Shown: piece by piece, positions 8,608-17,894 of the stretch
How the letters are laid out: each line of letters begins with the position of its first letter
Numbering within the stretch: position 1 is the first letter of the stretch
DNA from: Vibrio chagasii
GTDB lineage: Bacteria; Pseudomonadota; Gammaproteobacteria; Enterobacterales; Vibrionaceae
Length of the DNA stretch: 64,000 nt
Reading direction: 5' to 3'
Assembly: GCF_024347355.1 (NCBI RefSeq)
Contig: NZ_AP025466.1
Coordinates: 1,054,001-1,118,000 of the forward strand
Translations under genes and position numbers: made by a program
Notes under the pieces: model-generated
The model's input: the letters and a program-made list of their open reading frames with translations, nothing else
Databases searched by the model: none
Told to the model about the DNA's origin: nothing

Positions 8608-8937
8608 TTAACGAGCCGAGATCTACGTTGTCATGACATTAACTGGTACAAAGAAAATCAAATCGGTGCGAAATAAGAAGCACAAGGGAGAAAAGATGAA
8701 GACAAACACATCTCACCAGCAAGTAATCAACGCCAAAGCTTGTCAGCAGCTTCAGTTGATACTAGCCCAAAAATAGAAACGGAACGTATTGTCACGCAAG
8801 AGGTCAAGCGATTGGCTGGTAGCATCGACGCGAGTTTTTATCACTTGGTGCAGAAAATAGTTATGAGGCTTAAAAACTTAGCAGTCGTCGTACGACTCAA
8901 TAACGGCAGTGTCGACTACGAGTACTTCAGGGCGTAA
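8608..8937 (+). pseudogene. Decayed fusion of lldD 3' end and D-lactate dehydrogenase 5' end
   Basis: Bases ~8611-8660 match the last coding part of lldD (CATGACATTAACTGG shared with 34013) and bases ~8661-8900 match the start of the iron-sulfur D-lactate dehydrogenase gene (shared AAATAAGAAGCACAAGG, ACAAACACATC, AAAATAGAAACGGAACG). The reading frame from the ATG at 8696 hits TAG after ~26 codons, and the intergenic spacer of the intact locus, including its A6C repeat, is missing. After ~8900 the similarity fades. It is a non-functional relic in the same orientation as the intact genes. The rest of 8441-8607 shows nothing I can name. Confidence 0.8.
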
Positions 8938-8959
8938 CACCTTGGTGATCATCTTAAAA

Positions 8960-9973
8960 TTAACGATACAAAGACTTGGTCGACTCTCTTACGATTAAAT
9001 CTATCGGTGGTAGTCGTGCTTCATGCCTCTTACCTGAAAGTAAGTTCAAAATCGATTGGGCACACACCTCTCCAATCTCTTCAATTGGCTGTCTCAAAGT
9101 CGTCAATGCTGGCGTGAAATACTTCGACGTTGGCAAGTCATCTAAGCCAATTACCGACACATCTTCTGGCACTTTATAACCGTGATCGTGTAGCGCCTTA
9201 ATCGCCCCGTAAGCGGTTTGGTCATTGGCTGCGAACAGAGCGGAAAAGTGAACCTTAGATTCAATCAATTCAACGGTTTTCTCATAGCCAGACTCGCTAC
9301 TGAAATCGCCCTGTTTGACGAGTTTTGGCATCACTTTAATGCCCGCCTCTTGAAGGGCTTTCTTGTAACCTTCAAAGCGACTTCCCGCATCCGGTTGGCT
9401 TGAAAGCCCTTTGATATGAGCAATATTCACATGCCCCTGTTGGAGCAAGTGGAGGGTTGCTATGTAACCACCCAACACATTATCAATGTTAATTGAGCGA
9501 ACATTATCTGCAACCATGTCATAGCCCACCGCAACCACCGGAATGTCTTGCGCATACTTCGCGATGTCTTCTTTGGTAATGCTGCCTGTCACGATGATCA
9601 TGCCATCGACATTGCTCTTAGCCAGATACTCTAAAGCGTGTATCTCGAGCTTTTTTTGCCAATGCCCGGTTGCTATCACTAACGAATAGCCTTGAGCTAT
9701 CAGGGTTTTCTCCATGTCGTTGAGGATACGACTGGTATAAGGGCTATCAGGATGTTGCACCAATACGCCTATCGTTAATGAACGGCGATTGATGTTCTCC
9801 TGCATCTGAAAATTGGGCTTGTAGCCGGTGTCTTTGATCGCCTGCTCGATGTTCTGGCTTTTATCATCCGACACATAGGTTGTTCGATTAAGAAAACGAG
9901 AAACCGTGCTTGGGGAAACACCTGCGAGCCTCGCTACATCGTATACGGTGGTTTTTTTAGTTTTAGTGCGCAT
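8960..9973 (-). CDS. LacI-family transcriptional regulator (sugar-responsive)
   Basis: 337 residues. The N-terminal helix-turn-helix (TVYDVARLAGVSPSTVSRFLN) and hinge are followed by a periplasmic-binding-protein-like sensor domain (LTIGVLVQHPDSPYTSRIL, SINIDNVLGGYIATLHL, FAANDQTAYGAIKAL, VIGLDDLPTSKY). It lies about 100 bases downstream of the GH116 gene on the same strand, and probably controls the GH116/epimerase genes or the whole beta-glucoside locus in response to a sugar. A second LacI regulator lies at 22476-23483, so the locus has two. Confidence 0.9.
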   Translation of the reverse strand: MRTKTKKTTVYDVARLAGVSPSTVSRFLNRTTYVSDDKSQNIEQAIKDTGYKPNFQMQENINRRSLTIGVLVQHPDSPYTSRILNDMEKTLIAQGYSLVIATGHWQKKLEIHALEYLAKSNVDGMIIVTGSITKEDIAKYAQDIPVVAVGYDMVADNVRSINIDNVLGGYIATLHLLQQGHVNIAHIKGLSSQPDAGSRFEGYKKALQEAGIKVMPKLVKQGDFSSESGYEKTVELIESKVHFSALFAANDQTAYGAIKALHDHGYKVPEDVSVIGLDDLPTSKYFTPALTTLRQPIEEIGEVCAQSILNLLSGKRHEARLPPIDLIVRESTKSLYR

Positions 9974-9999
9974 CTCGATACCCTAATCCAGTGACATTT

Positions 10000-10019
10000 G
10001 GGGAGCCCCAGAGCTCCCC
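10000..10019. terminator. GC-rich hairpin between GH116 and lacI genes
   Basis: GGGGAGC (10000-10006) pairs with GCTCCCC (10013-10019) across a 6-base loop. No T tract on the minus strand; it could be an attenuator or 3'-end stabiliser rather than a terminator. Confidence 0.4.
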
Positions 10020-10070
10020 ACCTATTTCAACGTGCATACCACTGCTTTTGTTGAAACTCGTGTCATTAAG

Positions 10071-13000
10071 TTAATACATGTAGGCGAAAATCATCCCCGG
10101 TCTGAAATAACGACCTGCGGTATATTTCAACCCAGTGCTCAACAGCCATTTGTGAAGAACCATAGCTTGCTCCGCTGAAATTTCACCTTGAACCATATTA
10201 ACAAATTTATCATTGCCTTTCGTCAAGCTAGGATTAACCCGACCGTCAGACAGCACACAGTTTTGCAATTTAAGTGCATTAATCCACTTTTTCGCATCAC
10301 TTTGTGACAATTTAAAAGACTCTGAAAGATCTTTCTCATCAAATGAGACAGAACAGTTGAACCCTTCTGGTGCGGCAAATGGAATTTTTGAATAGTCATA
10401 CAGCGCGGTATACACAGTATCCATCAATGTTTCCGCTTGCTGCGACTTACCCGCTAAACTCAACGCTGTCGCGACACTAAACTGCACGCCGATCCACACG
10501 TCTTGCGCCTGAAAAGCCTCATGTGGTGAACCATCGGCGAGCGTCATGTTCGCTACCCCAAGTTTAGGGCTGTTAATCTCGAAGTTATGTTTATAAACAT
10601 AGTCCAATGCACGCTGAATGCGCTGTTGTGGGAAAATACCCTCTAGGCCAATCAGTTTGAGATAGCTGTCGGCAAGCAGTGCATCACCAAAGCTATTGTC
10701 TGAATCGGGTACTAGCTGTAGATACTCTTGAGTAAAGGCTTGAGGCGCTGTCTCACTCAACAAGCGTTTCTTAGAGATACGTTGAGCTACCTTATCGATG
10801 TTTATTGAAGTATCGGTTTGGTTTAGATAGTCGTTAAGCATATTCTTATCAGCAATCGCATCCCCCGTTAAAGTCAGCCCGAGAGTTTCCAGAGCTTGAT
10901 AGCCTTCGCCCGTTAGATGCTTGGCTTGGACTGGCGTCACGAAGAAGTGGTAATAACCCTCTTTCTCATCCCACAAGCTCTGATCAACTGTTGCTAATGC
11001 CTTTTTCGAACGTTTTAGGTAACCCGCACTTAGATCGTTTTCGCCCATCAATTGTGCCAACTCACTCGCGGCTTGAAGGCCGGCAACCCAAAGGCTCGCA
11101 CAGTAAATAGAGATACCGTGAGACGCAAGGTTATCAAAGGTGTCGTCAGTACCTCGGGTTAGCGGTAAATCGTCACCTTCAGCAATCAAGTTCGATAAGA
11201 AGTCAATGCTCTCAGTCACAGCCTGCCAGCACTCTTTAACCACTGATATATCTTGTGTGTTTTGGTAGTGACGGTACACCATCAGAATGTATTTCGGTGC
11301 TAAGTCCTTCCATTCCTTAACATTATGCCAGCTATACGCATCTGGCTGAATGTCGAACGGGCTCCCCAAATCGTGGATGACTGCACCTCGAATCGCGCGC
11401 ACACCTTGGTACTTTTCATCAATCAATTCAGCATTCGGTGTTGCTTCATATTCCCAGTAACGGCGCTGAGTAAAGTCTTCAGCCAAAATCGCTTTTGAGA
11501 ACTCTTTCATCACGCAGCCATCAAGTTCAGGTAGCAAATAGAGCAATGAAAATGAGCCGTAGAAATACACATCCAGTGAATTGAAGAATGGGTAATCAAC
11601 ACACTCTTTCACCAGGAATTTATCTTCTTTATCCCATACTGTTGATTCAGAAAGGAATGATAGTGAATTCATCGCCATCGTCGCATAGCGCAGCGCTGAT
11701 TCAGGCTGTGATATTTTGCTTTGAGCTTGCTCTAGGAAAGCGGTCTGTTGCTCAATAATCTTCTGCTCAATCACCTCAAGCTTTGGCAAAACATCTTGTA
11801 ACATCGGTAAGGCAGGATTTGCTTGTGGGTAGAATTGCGTGTAAGCCTTATCTGAGTGCCAGCCATTGAGCATAACTTTACTGTGTGCCATCACCTGTGC
11901 GAAACGCAGGTCAACGGATTCACCCGGCTCCAACTCAACCTGAACCACGACCAATGCACTCAAAGCTTCGCGCCCAGTGTAGATGCCAGTTTGGAATTCT
12001 GTATTAGTACGGCCTGTTTTCAGTGCGAACTCGGTTTGCTGGGCCACTTTCGAAGTATAAAGCGTTGGCTTAACAGACACCGATACCTTACCAGATTTAG
12101 TCAAACGGTTTTCGGCTTGAACACCAAACACCACCTCACCCTCAATGTCACTTTGATAAGGGGACTGACTAGTGAGCTGAACACCAGTAAAACTGTGGCT
12201 TTCATCATTGACCTCCACCGCTTTATGCTGCTGAGCAATCGGGTTTTGAGATAAGGTACACGCCGAATCTTGAATCCCATCACGACCTTTTCGGTAGGTT
12301 GAACCAATCAAGTTTTGTAGAGGTTGGGCAAGCGTAATCACGCGTGTTTGCTGTGATTCATTAGTAATCTGGAAGTGGTTCCAGTGCATAGGCATAGAGC
12401 AGAGGCGCTTATCCTCTTTAACGATCGGCGAGACTACCTTTCGCTTTATATTAATACCATCAAAACTATTATATTGATATTCAGCTAATGGATATAAAGC
12501 CTTATATTCGATATCGCTGCCATTAACACTTTCTATATCACTATTATTTCCCGAAGTTAGTGATAGCTGTCTCGTTGTATCATTTATTAACAAACCATTA
12601 AAGAAATCTAAGGCTACATATAATTGACAATCAATCGACGATGAATCTGATTCTATTAATAATTGAGTCTTATTAGAAAATTCGACATTCCACTTTATAA
12701 ACTTATCTTTATTTTCTTTATAGAAATTACCATTTTCTAATGCGGCACGAATGAGGTTAATCGCATTCGAAATGTTTTCTTTATCTATCTTCTTTCCATC
12801 GAATAGCGCTGGGTAAAAATTCAGATGAACACTAAGCTCTTGCTCGTTAACAACCTGAAGCGCTTCAATGGTCGGCACATCCATCACTGACGCATAAAAA
12901 TCATTAAAATTAATAACTTGCTCTGAACAGTCGACAAATATTCCTGGAATAAAGCTGAAGTTTGGCGTGTTACCATTTGGCGTCAATGTAAAAGTATTAC

Positions 13001-13145
13001 CGATACCACCGATCGCCATACCTGTATTTTCTGGTGTCGTAGAAATTGGCGTGTACCAAGGTTGAATAAATTCAACTGCGTCGCCCTTTTTACACAAGTG
13101 TTCTGAATTTCCTGAATAGCTTGAATATGGAATTTTATTATTCAT
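10071..13145 (-). CDS. GH116-family glycoside hydrolase (beta-glucosidase-like)
   Basis: 1024 residues from the ATG at 13145, which has GGCGG upstream; a longer frame to 13256 would overlap the divergent gene. The N-terminal part matches the GH116 beta-sandwich (MAIGGIGNTFTLTPNGNTPN). The C-terminal (alpha/alpha)6 barrel carries the nucleophile region (KECVDYPFFNSLDVYFYGSF, Glu near 514), HDLGSPFD, an acid/base region (RGTDDTFDN, Asp near 667) and QAQDVWIGVQFSVATALSL. GH116 contains GBA2-type glucosylceramidases and bacterial beta-glucosidases/xylosidases acting with retention. No signal peptide, so it is cytoplasmic and would hydrolyse imported beta-glucosides. The first ~200 residues are more AT-rich and divergent than the rest. 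Confidence 0.8.
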   Translation of the reverse strand: MNNKIPYSSYSGNSEHLCKKGDAVEFIQPWYTPISTTPENTGMAIGGIGNTFTLTPNGNTPNFSFIPGIFVDCSEQVINFNDFYASVMDVPTIEALQVVNEQELSVHLNFYPALFDGKKIDKENISNAINLIRAALENGNFYKENKDKFIKWNVEFSNKTQLLIESDSSSIDCQLYVALDFFNGLLINDTTRQLSLTSGNNSDIESVNGSDIEYKALYPLAEYQYNSFDGINIKRKVVSPIVKEDKRLCSMPMHWNHFQITNESQQTRVITLAQPLQNLIGSTYRKGRDGIQDSACTLSQNPIAQQHKAVEVNDESHSFTGVQLTSQSPYQSDIEGEVVFGVQAENRLTKSGKVSVSVKPTLYTSKVAQQTEFALKTGRTNTEFQTGIYTGREALSALVVVQVELEPGESVDLRFAQVMAHSKVMLNGWHSDKAYTQFYPQANPALPMLQDVLPKLEVIEQKIIEQQTAFLEQAQSKISQPESALRYATMAMNSLSFLSESTVWDKEDKFLVKECVDYPFFNSLDVYFYGSFSLLYLLPELDGCVMKEFSKAILAEDFTQRRYWEYEATPNAELIDEKYQGVRAIRGAVIHDLGSPFDIQPDAYSWHNVKEWKDLAPKYILMVYRHYQNTQDISVVKECWQAVTESIDFLSNLIAEGDDLPLTRGTDDTFDNLASHGISIYCASLWVAGLQAASELAQLMGENDLSAGYLKRSKKALATVDQSLWDEKEGYYHFFVTPVQAKHLTGEGYQALETLGLTLTGDAIADKNMLNDYLNQTDTSINIDKVAQRISKKRLLSETAPQAFTQEYLQLVPDSDNSFGDALLADSYLKLIGLEGIFPQQRIQRALDYVYKHNFEINSPKLGVANMTLADGSPHEAFQAQDVWIGVQFSVATALSLAGKSQQAETLMDTVYTALYDYSKIPFAAPEGFNCSVSFDEKDLSESFKLSQSDAKKWINALKLQNCVLSDGRVNPSLTKGNDKFVNMVQGEISAEQAMVLHKWLLSTGLKYTAGRYFRPGMIFAYMY

Positions 13146-13209
13146 GTTAAAACCGCCATTGAATATTTTTTTCTTCTTGTTAATATCTTTCAAAAATGGA
13201 GACATCAAC
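13146..13209. promoter_or_regulatory. Very short divergent promoter region
   Basis: Only 64 bases separate the two divergent start codons (GH116 and epimerase). It is AT-rich with a T/C tract and holds both ribosome sites, so the promoters must overlap each other or lie inside the opposite gene. No clear LacI palindrome is seen here. Confidence 0.45.
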
Positions 13210-14157
13210 ATGTTTAAAATTATAAATGAAAAATTTGGAAATATTGACTCTGTCACATTAATAAATCAGCAGCATGGTATAGAACTTCAAATAATCAATG
13301 GGTTTGGTGCTGTTATAAATAAATACATTGTAAATAACAGTCCATTCTCTTTTATTTGTGGCTATCAGAATTATGATGAACTGATCAACCAGCATCCCTT
13401 CTTTTCCCGCAGTGCTAAATTATTTCCTTTTCCAAACCGTTTAAACTTAGGTCGCTACAGTTTCGACAACCAAAACCATCAACTCCCAGCTAACTTCCCT
13501 TGGTCTGATCACGCCGTACATGGCTTGCTCTACAACCAACCTTTTTCAATCAAAAACAGCGCAGCCAATGAAAAATCAGCCAGTGTGACACTGCAATATC
13601 AGACATCATCTTTGCACCCTGCTTTCCCGTTCGCTTTTAACCTTGAAGTCACCTTCACTATCGACACAACGGGTAAGCTCTCTTGCTCAACAACTGTCTC
13701 TAATTGTGGTGATTTCGCCTTCCCATTCGGTGATGCTTGGCACCCTTATTTCTCGCTCGGCAATGACCTAGAACAGTGTGAATTGACTATGTCGCCTTGC
13801 GCTGAGGTCGTACATGAGAACGACCTACCCAATGGTGAAAAACAGGCTTTTGACCGTTTGTCTTTGGATGACTCCCTGACCAGTCAAAGCCTAAACCACT
13901 GCTTTGAATTTGATTCTAAGACAACCAACCAACTGACTTTGACACGTTCAGATTCATCAGCCGCAATTCATTATCAACAAGATGCGAGCTACCCATTTGT
14001 TCAGCTATACACTCCGACAAGTGAGCAAAGTATTGCAATAGAGCCCATGACTTGCCCTGCCGATGCATTCAATAACCAGATTGGCTTATTAACGCTTAGT
14101 CCGAACCAGTCTCAAACCTTCACTTGGCAATGCCAAGCTACCTATCAACCACAATAA
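13210..14157 (+). CDS. Aldose 1-epimerase-like protein
   Basis: 315 residues from the ATG at 13210 with GGAG upstream. The family shows in FFSRSAKLFPFPNRLNLGRYSF, the HAVHGLLYNQPF histidine, DAWHPYFSLG (second catalytic-type His) and IAIEPMTCPADAFN with the catalytic Glu, the usual GalM/YihR elements. It would interconvert alpha and beta anomers of the hexose released by the neighbouring GH116, GH1 and GH94 enzymes, or a related sugar phosphate; the exact sugar is not fixed by sequence. It is divergent from GH116 and convergent with GH94. Confidence 0.8.
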   Translation: MFKIINEKFGNIDSVTLINQQHGIELQIINGFGAVINKYIVNNSPFSFICGYQNYDELINQHPFFSRSAKLFPFPNRLNLGRYSFDNQNHQLPANFPWSDHAVHGLLYNQPFSIKNSAANEKSASVTLQYQTSSLHPAFPFAFNLEVTFTIDTTGKLSCSTTVSNCGDFAFPFGDAWHPYFSLGNDLEQCELTMSPCAEVVHENDLPNGEKQAFDRLSLDDSLTSQSLNHCFEFDSKTTNQLTLTRSDSSAAIHYQQDASYPFVQLYTPTSEQSIAIEPMTCPADAFNNQIGLLTLSPNQSQTFTWQCQATYQPQ

Positions 14158-14240
14158 GGCGACCAAAGTAACCGCTGAATGCGAAATCAGCCCCCAGAGA
14201 ACGCATTGCTAACGAAACAACGACAACGGATAACCAAACG

Positions 14241-14280
14241 AAAGAGCAATAAAGGGCGCATAAAGCGCCCTTCTCTTTGT
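14241..14280. terminator. Bidirectional terminator between epimerase and GH94 genes
   Basis: AAGGGCGC (14252-14259) pairs with GCGCCCTT (14265-14272), extended by AAAGAG/CTCTTT on the outside. It lies between two convergent genes. Confidence 0.8.
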
Positions 14281-16691
14281 TAACCTAAAACCACTTCTAC
14301 CGTGTGCTCACCCGATGTAAATACCGGTGCTTTGTTGCCTGAAATCAGGTCACCATTGACCTTCATCTCAACCACGCCCTTACATACGTTATTCGGGTTC
14401 GTGACATGAATATGATACGTCGCCCCACGGAACTGACGACGAACTTTGAACTCTGGCCACTCTGCCGGAATACAAGGGTCCACCAGCAAGCCATCAATTT
14501 CAGGTCGAACACCTAGAATCCACTGCGTACCTGCCACGTATGTCCAAGATGAAGTACCAGACAGCCATGCATTACGACCTAGGCCGAACTGTTTATGTTC
14601 GTCGCCCAAGATGTTTTGTGGGTAGCAGTATGGCTCCGATTCGAAAGTATCAATATCGTCGTTCTTAGAAGCCGGATTAATTTGACGGTAGTACTCATAA
14701 GCACGCTCGCCGTTGCCCATTTTCGCTTCCGCGATCATCACCCATGGGTTTGAATGCAGGAAGATACCGCCGTTCTCTTTCGCACCCGGTGGATATGTGG
14801 AAACGCCACCAAGTTGTGCATCAAAGCCGTTGTAACCAGGAGTTGAAAGCTTGATACCATTGGTCGTGTTCAGCTTGTTGTAAACCGAATCTAGCGCTTG
14901 TGTTGCACGTTCTTGTGTCGCGAAACCAGAAATCACAGGCCAGCTTTGACCGTTGGTGTAGATCTGCCCTTGCTCGTTCTTATGAGAACCAATTGGCAAG
15001 CCTTGCTCATCAAAGTAACGAACAAACCATTCGCCATCCCAGCCGCACTCATTCACAGTGCTCTGCATCTGTTGATACTGCTCTTTGAACTGAGCAGTCA
15101 GTTGTTCCTCACCACGCAACTCACAAAGGTCCAGCATATCAAGCAGGGCTTTACCGTACATGTTAGCGACCATCATAGACTCTGCACCTGTTGGCAGGTT
15201 CACCGTGTCATTCCAGTCTGCAAAACCTAATAACGGTAGGCCGTGCTCACCCGTATTGGTGTAGGTAAACTCGATCGCGCGGCACAAGTGATCCCAAACG
15301 GTGCCTGTTTCCACAGGGTTGCCCGCTTTGTCTTTTTGATAGAACGGAATCACTTTGTTCAAGAAATCAGCATTGCCTGTCTCTTTCACATATTGAGTGA
15401 CTGCGTAGATGATCCACAGATGATCGTCGCCGTAGTAATCCGGGCGATCTTCCTCTTCACGTGAGTCACCAGCGTTCGCTTCCATGGTTGATGGGAAGAA
15501 CTGGTGCATCGCAGAACCATTGATGTTTTGCACTGATAGTAAGCGCTCAATGAACTCACGCGCCTCTTCTGGCATATGAGTAATAACGCCCAATGTATCT
15601 TGTGAAGAATCACGGAAACCGATGCCGCGTGCGCCATAGCCAAGCTGATATAGAGACAGGTAACGAGACCAGTTTTTGGTCGTGTGGCATTGACGTGGGT
15701 TGTGTACGTTAAGCATCGAGTTCATAGCTGGATCTGGCGTTTCAACCTGAACCGCTTGTAGGTAAGAATCCCAGTGCTCAGCCAGTTCAGCGAATGCCGA
15801 ATCAACGACTTGGTGGTCACGGTATTTAGCCAGTAAAGGTTGCGCTGCATCTAGGCTCTGTTCTTGCGAAATTTGTACAACCGTACGTTCAGTCTGCTCT
15901 GGAGATAACCAACCTAAACGCAGGTTCAGCGCACCGATGTTGTCACCACGCAGACACTCGGTATTACCAAGCTCGTCGTTTTCTAACGCTTGTGGTGCAG
16001 CCCATGTACCGTAACCAAACTGACCAAGGAATGATTGGCGATCACCGTCAAAAGACGTCGCAGGGCGATCCGCTGTCATCAGGTTTACTGCATAGTCACG
16101 CTTCATGAATGCATACTGCTCAAGCACGGTGTGACCCGACTCTTGCTGGTGTGCTTTCAGTGTCATGGTTTGTGGAACCCAATCCGCATTCAATAGTTGC
16201 TTAAGTGCATCGAAGTGAGTGAATTCGTATACAGGCACAACATCAACGTGCAGCGCTTTGTCTGAAATGTTGGTGACTTTGATGTCTTGTAGTAGAACTT
16301 GGTCTGATTTTGGTGCGAAGAAGGTCGCTTCACAACGCACACCAAACGCTTCTGCCATGATGGTGGTGTAAGACAAACCCGTGTGGTTTTCAAACTTATC
16401 AAGCGGCTTCAGAGTCGGAGTGTAGAAAGGCGAGAAAATTTCTACGTTGCCCCCCTCATCACGCACCTTGAGGTACATGGTCGAACCTTTGAAATCTGAG
16501 TTTGGCAGCTGAGCGATGTACTTGGTAATACGGTTCAGTGCCGGGTCGCCCTTACACAACAACACGCCACCGTTGCTATCAACAATGCCACCGAAATCTA
16601 ATGTGCCTACATAATTACACCATTTGATTGGTGTGCACGGCGTGGTTGCTACGTATTCTTTGTTTTTATCGTCAAAATATCCGAATTTCAT
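14280..16691 (-). CDS. GH94 disaccharide phosphorylase (cellobiose/laminaribiose type)
   Basis: 803 residues from the ATG at 16691 (the ATG at 16694 is an equal alternative). The start MKFGYFDDKNKEYVATTPCT and the segment IKWCNYVGTLDFGG are typical of cellobiose-phosphorylase-like GH94 enzymes. Further on are GARGIGFRDSSQDTLGV, LLGFADWNDTVNLP (general acid Asp region) and WLSGTSSWTY, as in the catalytic (alpha/alpha)6 barrel. The enzyme splits a beta-linked glucose disaccharide with phosphate to glucose 1-phosphate and glucose, saving ATP. The KGDPALNRITKYI segment may point to laminaribiose rather than cellobiose, but I cannot settle the linkage. It is cytoplasmic and the last gene of the importer operon. 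Confidence 0.85.
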   Translation of the reverse strand: MKFGYFDDKNKEYVATTPCTPIKWCNYVGTLDFGGIVDSNGGVLLCKGDPALNRITKYIAQLPNSDFKGSTMYLKVRDEGGNVEIFSPFYTPTLKPLDKFENHTGLSYTTIMAEAFGVRCEATFFAPKSDQVLLQDIKVTNISDKALHVDVVPVYEFTHFDALKQLLNADWVPQTMTLKAHQQESGHTVLEQYAFMKRDYAVNLMTADRPATSFDGDRQSFLGQFGYGTWAAPQALENDELGNTECLRGDNIGALNLRLGWLSPEQTERTVVQISQEQSLDAAQPLLAKYRDHQVVDSAFAELAEHWDSYLQAVQVETPDPAMNSMLNVHNPRQCHTTKNWSRYLSLYQLGYGARGIGFRDSSQDTLGVITHMPEEAREFIERLLSVQNINGSAMHQFFPSTMEANAGDSREEEDRPDYYGDDHLWIIYAVTQYVKETGNADFLNKVIPFYQKDKAGNPVETGTVWDHLCRAIEFTYTNTGEHGLPLLGFADWNDTVNLPTGAESMMVANMYGKALLDMLDLCELRGEEQLTAQFKEQYQQMQSTVNECGWDGEWFVRYFDEQGLPIGSHKNEQGQIYTNGQSWPVISGFATQERATQALDSVYNKLNTTNGIKLSTPGYNGFDAQLGGVSTYPPGAKENGGIFLHSNPWVMIAEAKMGNGERAYEYYRQINPASKNDDIDTFESEPYCYPQNILGDEHKQFGLGRNAWLSGTSSWTYVAGTQWILGVRPEIDGLLVDPCIPAEWPEFKVRRQFRGATYHIHVTNPNNVCKGVVEMKVNGDLISGNKAPVFTSGEHTVEVVLG

Positions 16692-16802
16692 CATCACTAT
16701 CCCTAGCCCCTCCCAAATCAGGAGGAGCCAAAACAATTTGTCGTAAGTAGGTTGGTATCAGCTCGTTGGCTGACTTAAGTTGACCGGCTAGCTCGTAATT
16801 GA

Positions 16803-17894
16803 CTAGCTCGCTAGCGAGTTCTCGCTCAATGCGTCAAACAGGTGGAAAGCATCCAAATCTAAGTAAAATGTCAGTTCCTTCACATCCACTTCAGCAGCTT
16901 GAGTCTCAACCATCAGCGGTTGGCCGCCGATTTCTGTTTTCAGAAGAATGCTCGCACCTAGCAGTTCCTTGTCTTTGATTTTCACAGGGAATGGCAGCAC
17001 ACGGTCGTGGTCAACTTGCTCAGCACGCAGGTGGATGTCTGTTGGACGAACACCAAAGTGAAGCGCTAAGTTTTTAGACGCCAGAGACTTAAAACGCTCC
17101 GGCAGTGGAATATGAACATCACCAAGTTCAACGAAGTATTCACCTTCTTTTTCAATCAGCTTAGCTTCCAACATATTCATTGACGGGTTACCAATGAATT
17201 GCGCGACAAACTTGTTAGCTGGGCGCTGGAACACCTCTGTTGGCGTACCTACTTGTGCCACATAACCGTCTTTTAGGATCACAATGCGATCCGCCAGTGT
17301 CATCGCTTCGATTTGATCGTGAGTTACGTAGATGGTGGTGGTTTTAAGCTCACGATGTAGGTGTTTGATCTCTTCACGCATCACGCCACGCAGTTTTGCA
17401 TCTAGGTTAGATAGCGGCTCATCAAACAAGAACACTTTCGGCGTACGTACCATCGCGCGGCCCATTGCTACACGCTGACGCTGACCACCAGAAAGATCTT
17501 TTGGCTTACGGTTTAGTAACGGGTCAAGCTCTAGCATTTTTGCAGCTTTGCGTACTTCTACATCAATCTCTGCCTTTGGCATGCCCTTCAGTTTCAGAGC
17601 GAAAGCGATGTTCTCGTAAACCGTCATGTGTGGGTACAGTGCGTAGCTTTGGAATACCATTGCTAAGTCACGGTCTTTGGCGTCGACCTTGTTCATCACT
17701 TTGCCACCAACCACGATATCGCCAGAGCTAATGCTTTCTAGGCCAGCAAGCATGCGAAGTGTGGTCGACTTACCACAGCCAGATGGGCCAAGGAAAACCA
17801 CGAATTCACCGTCTTCAACCGTAAAATCAAACTCTTTAACCACTTCAACATCACCGAATGATTTCTTGATGTTTTTGAATTCTACTTTAGCCAT
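16803..17894 (-). CDS. CUT1 sugar ABC importer ATPase (MsmX/UgpC/MalK type)
   Basis: 363 residues. Walker A (GPSGCGKST), Q-loop (VFQSYALYPH), signature (LSGGQRQRVAMGRAM), Walker B (VFLFDEPLSNLD), H-loop (VTHDQ) and a C-terminal TOBE/OB region (FGVRPTDIHL) are all present. It drives the importer formed by the next three genes. Its start codon overlaps the stop of the GH1 gene as TAATG, indicating translational coupling. GH94 follows after 111 bases. Confidence 0.95.
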   Translation of the reverse strand: MAKVEFKNIKKSFGDVEVVKEFDFTVEDGEFVVFLGPSGCGKSTTLRMLAGLESISSGDIVVGGKVMNKVDAKDRDLAMVFQSYALYPHMTVYENIAFALKLKGMPKAEIDVEVRKAAKMLELDPLLNRKPKDLSGGQRQRVAMGRAMVRTPKVFLFDEPLSNLDAKLRGVMREEIKHLHRELKTTTIYVTHDQIEAMTLADRIVILKDGYVAQVGTPTEVFQRPANKFVAQFIGNPSMNMLEAKLIEKEGEYFVELGDVHIPLPERFKSLASKNLALHFGVRPTDIHLRAEQVDHDRVLPFPVKIKDKELLGASILLKTEIGGQPLMVETQAAEVDVKELTFYLDLDAFHLFDALSENSLAS

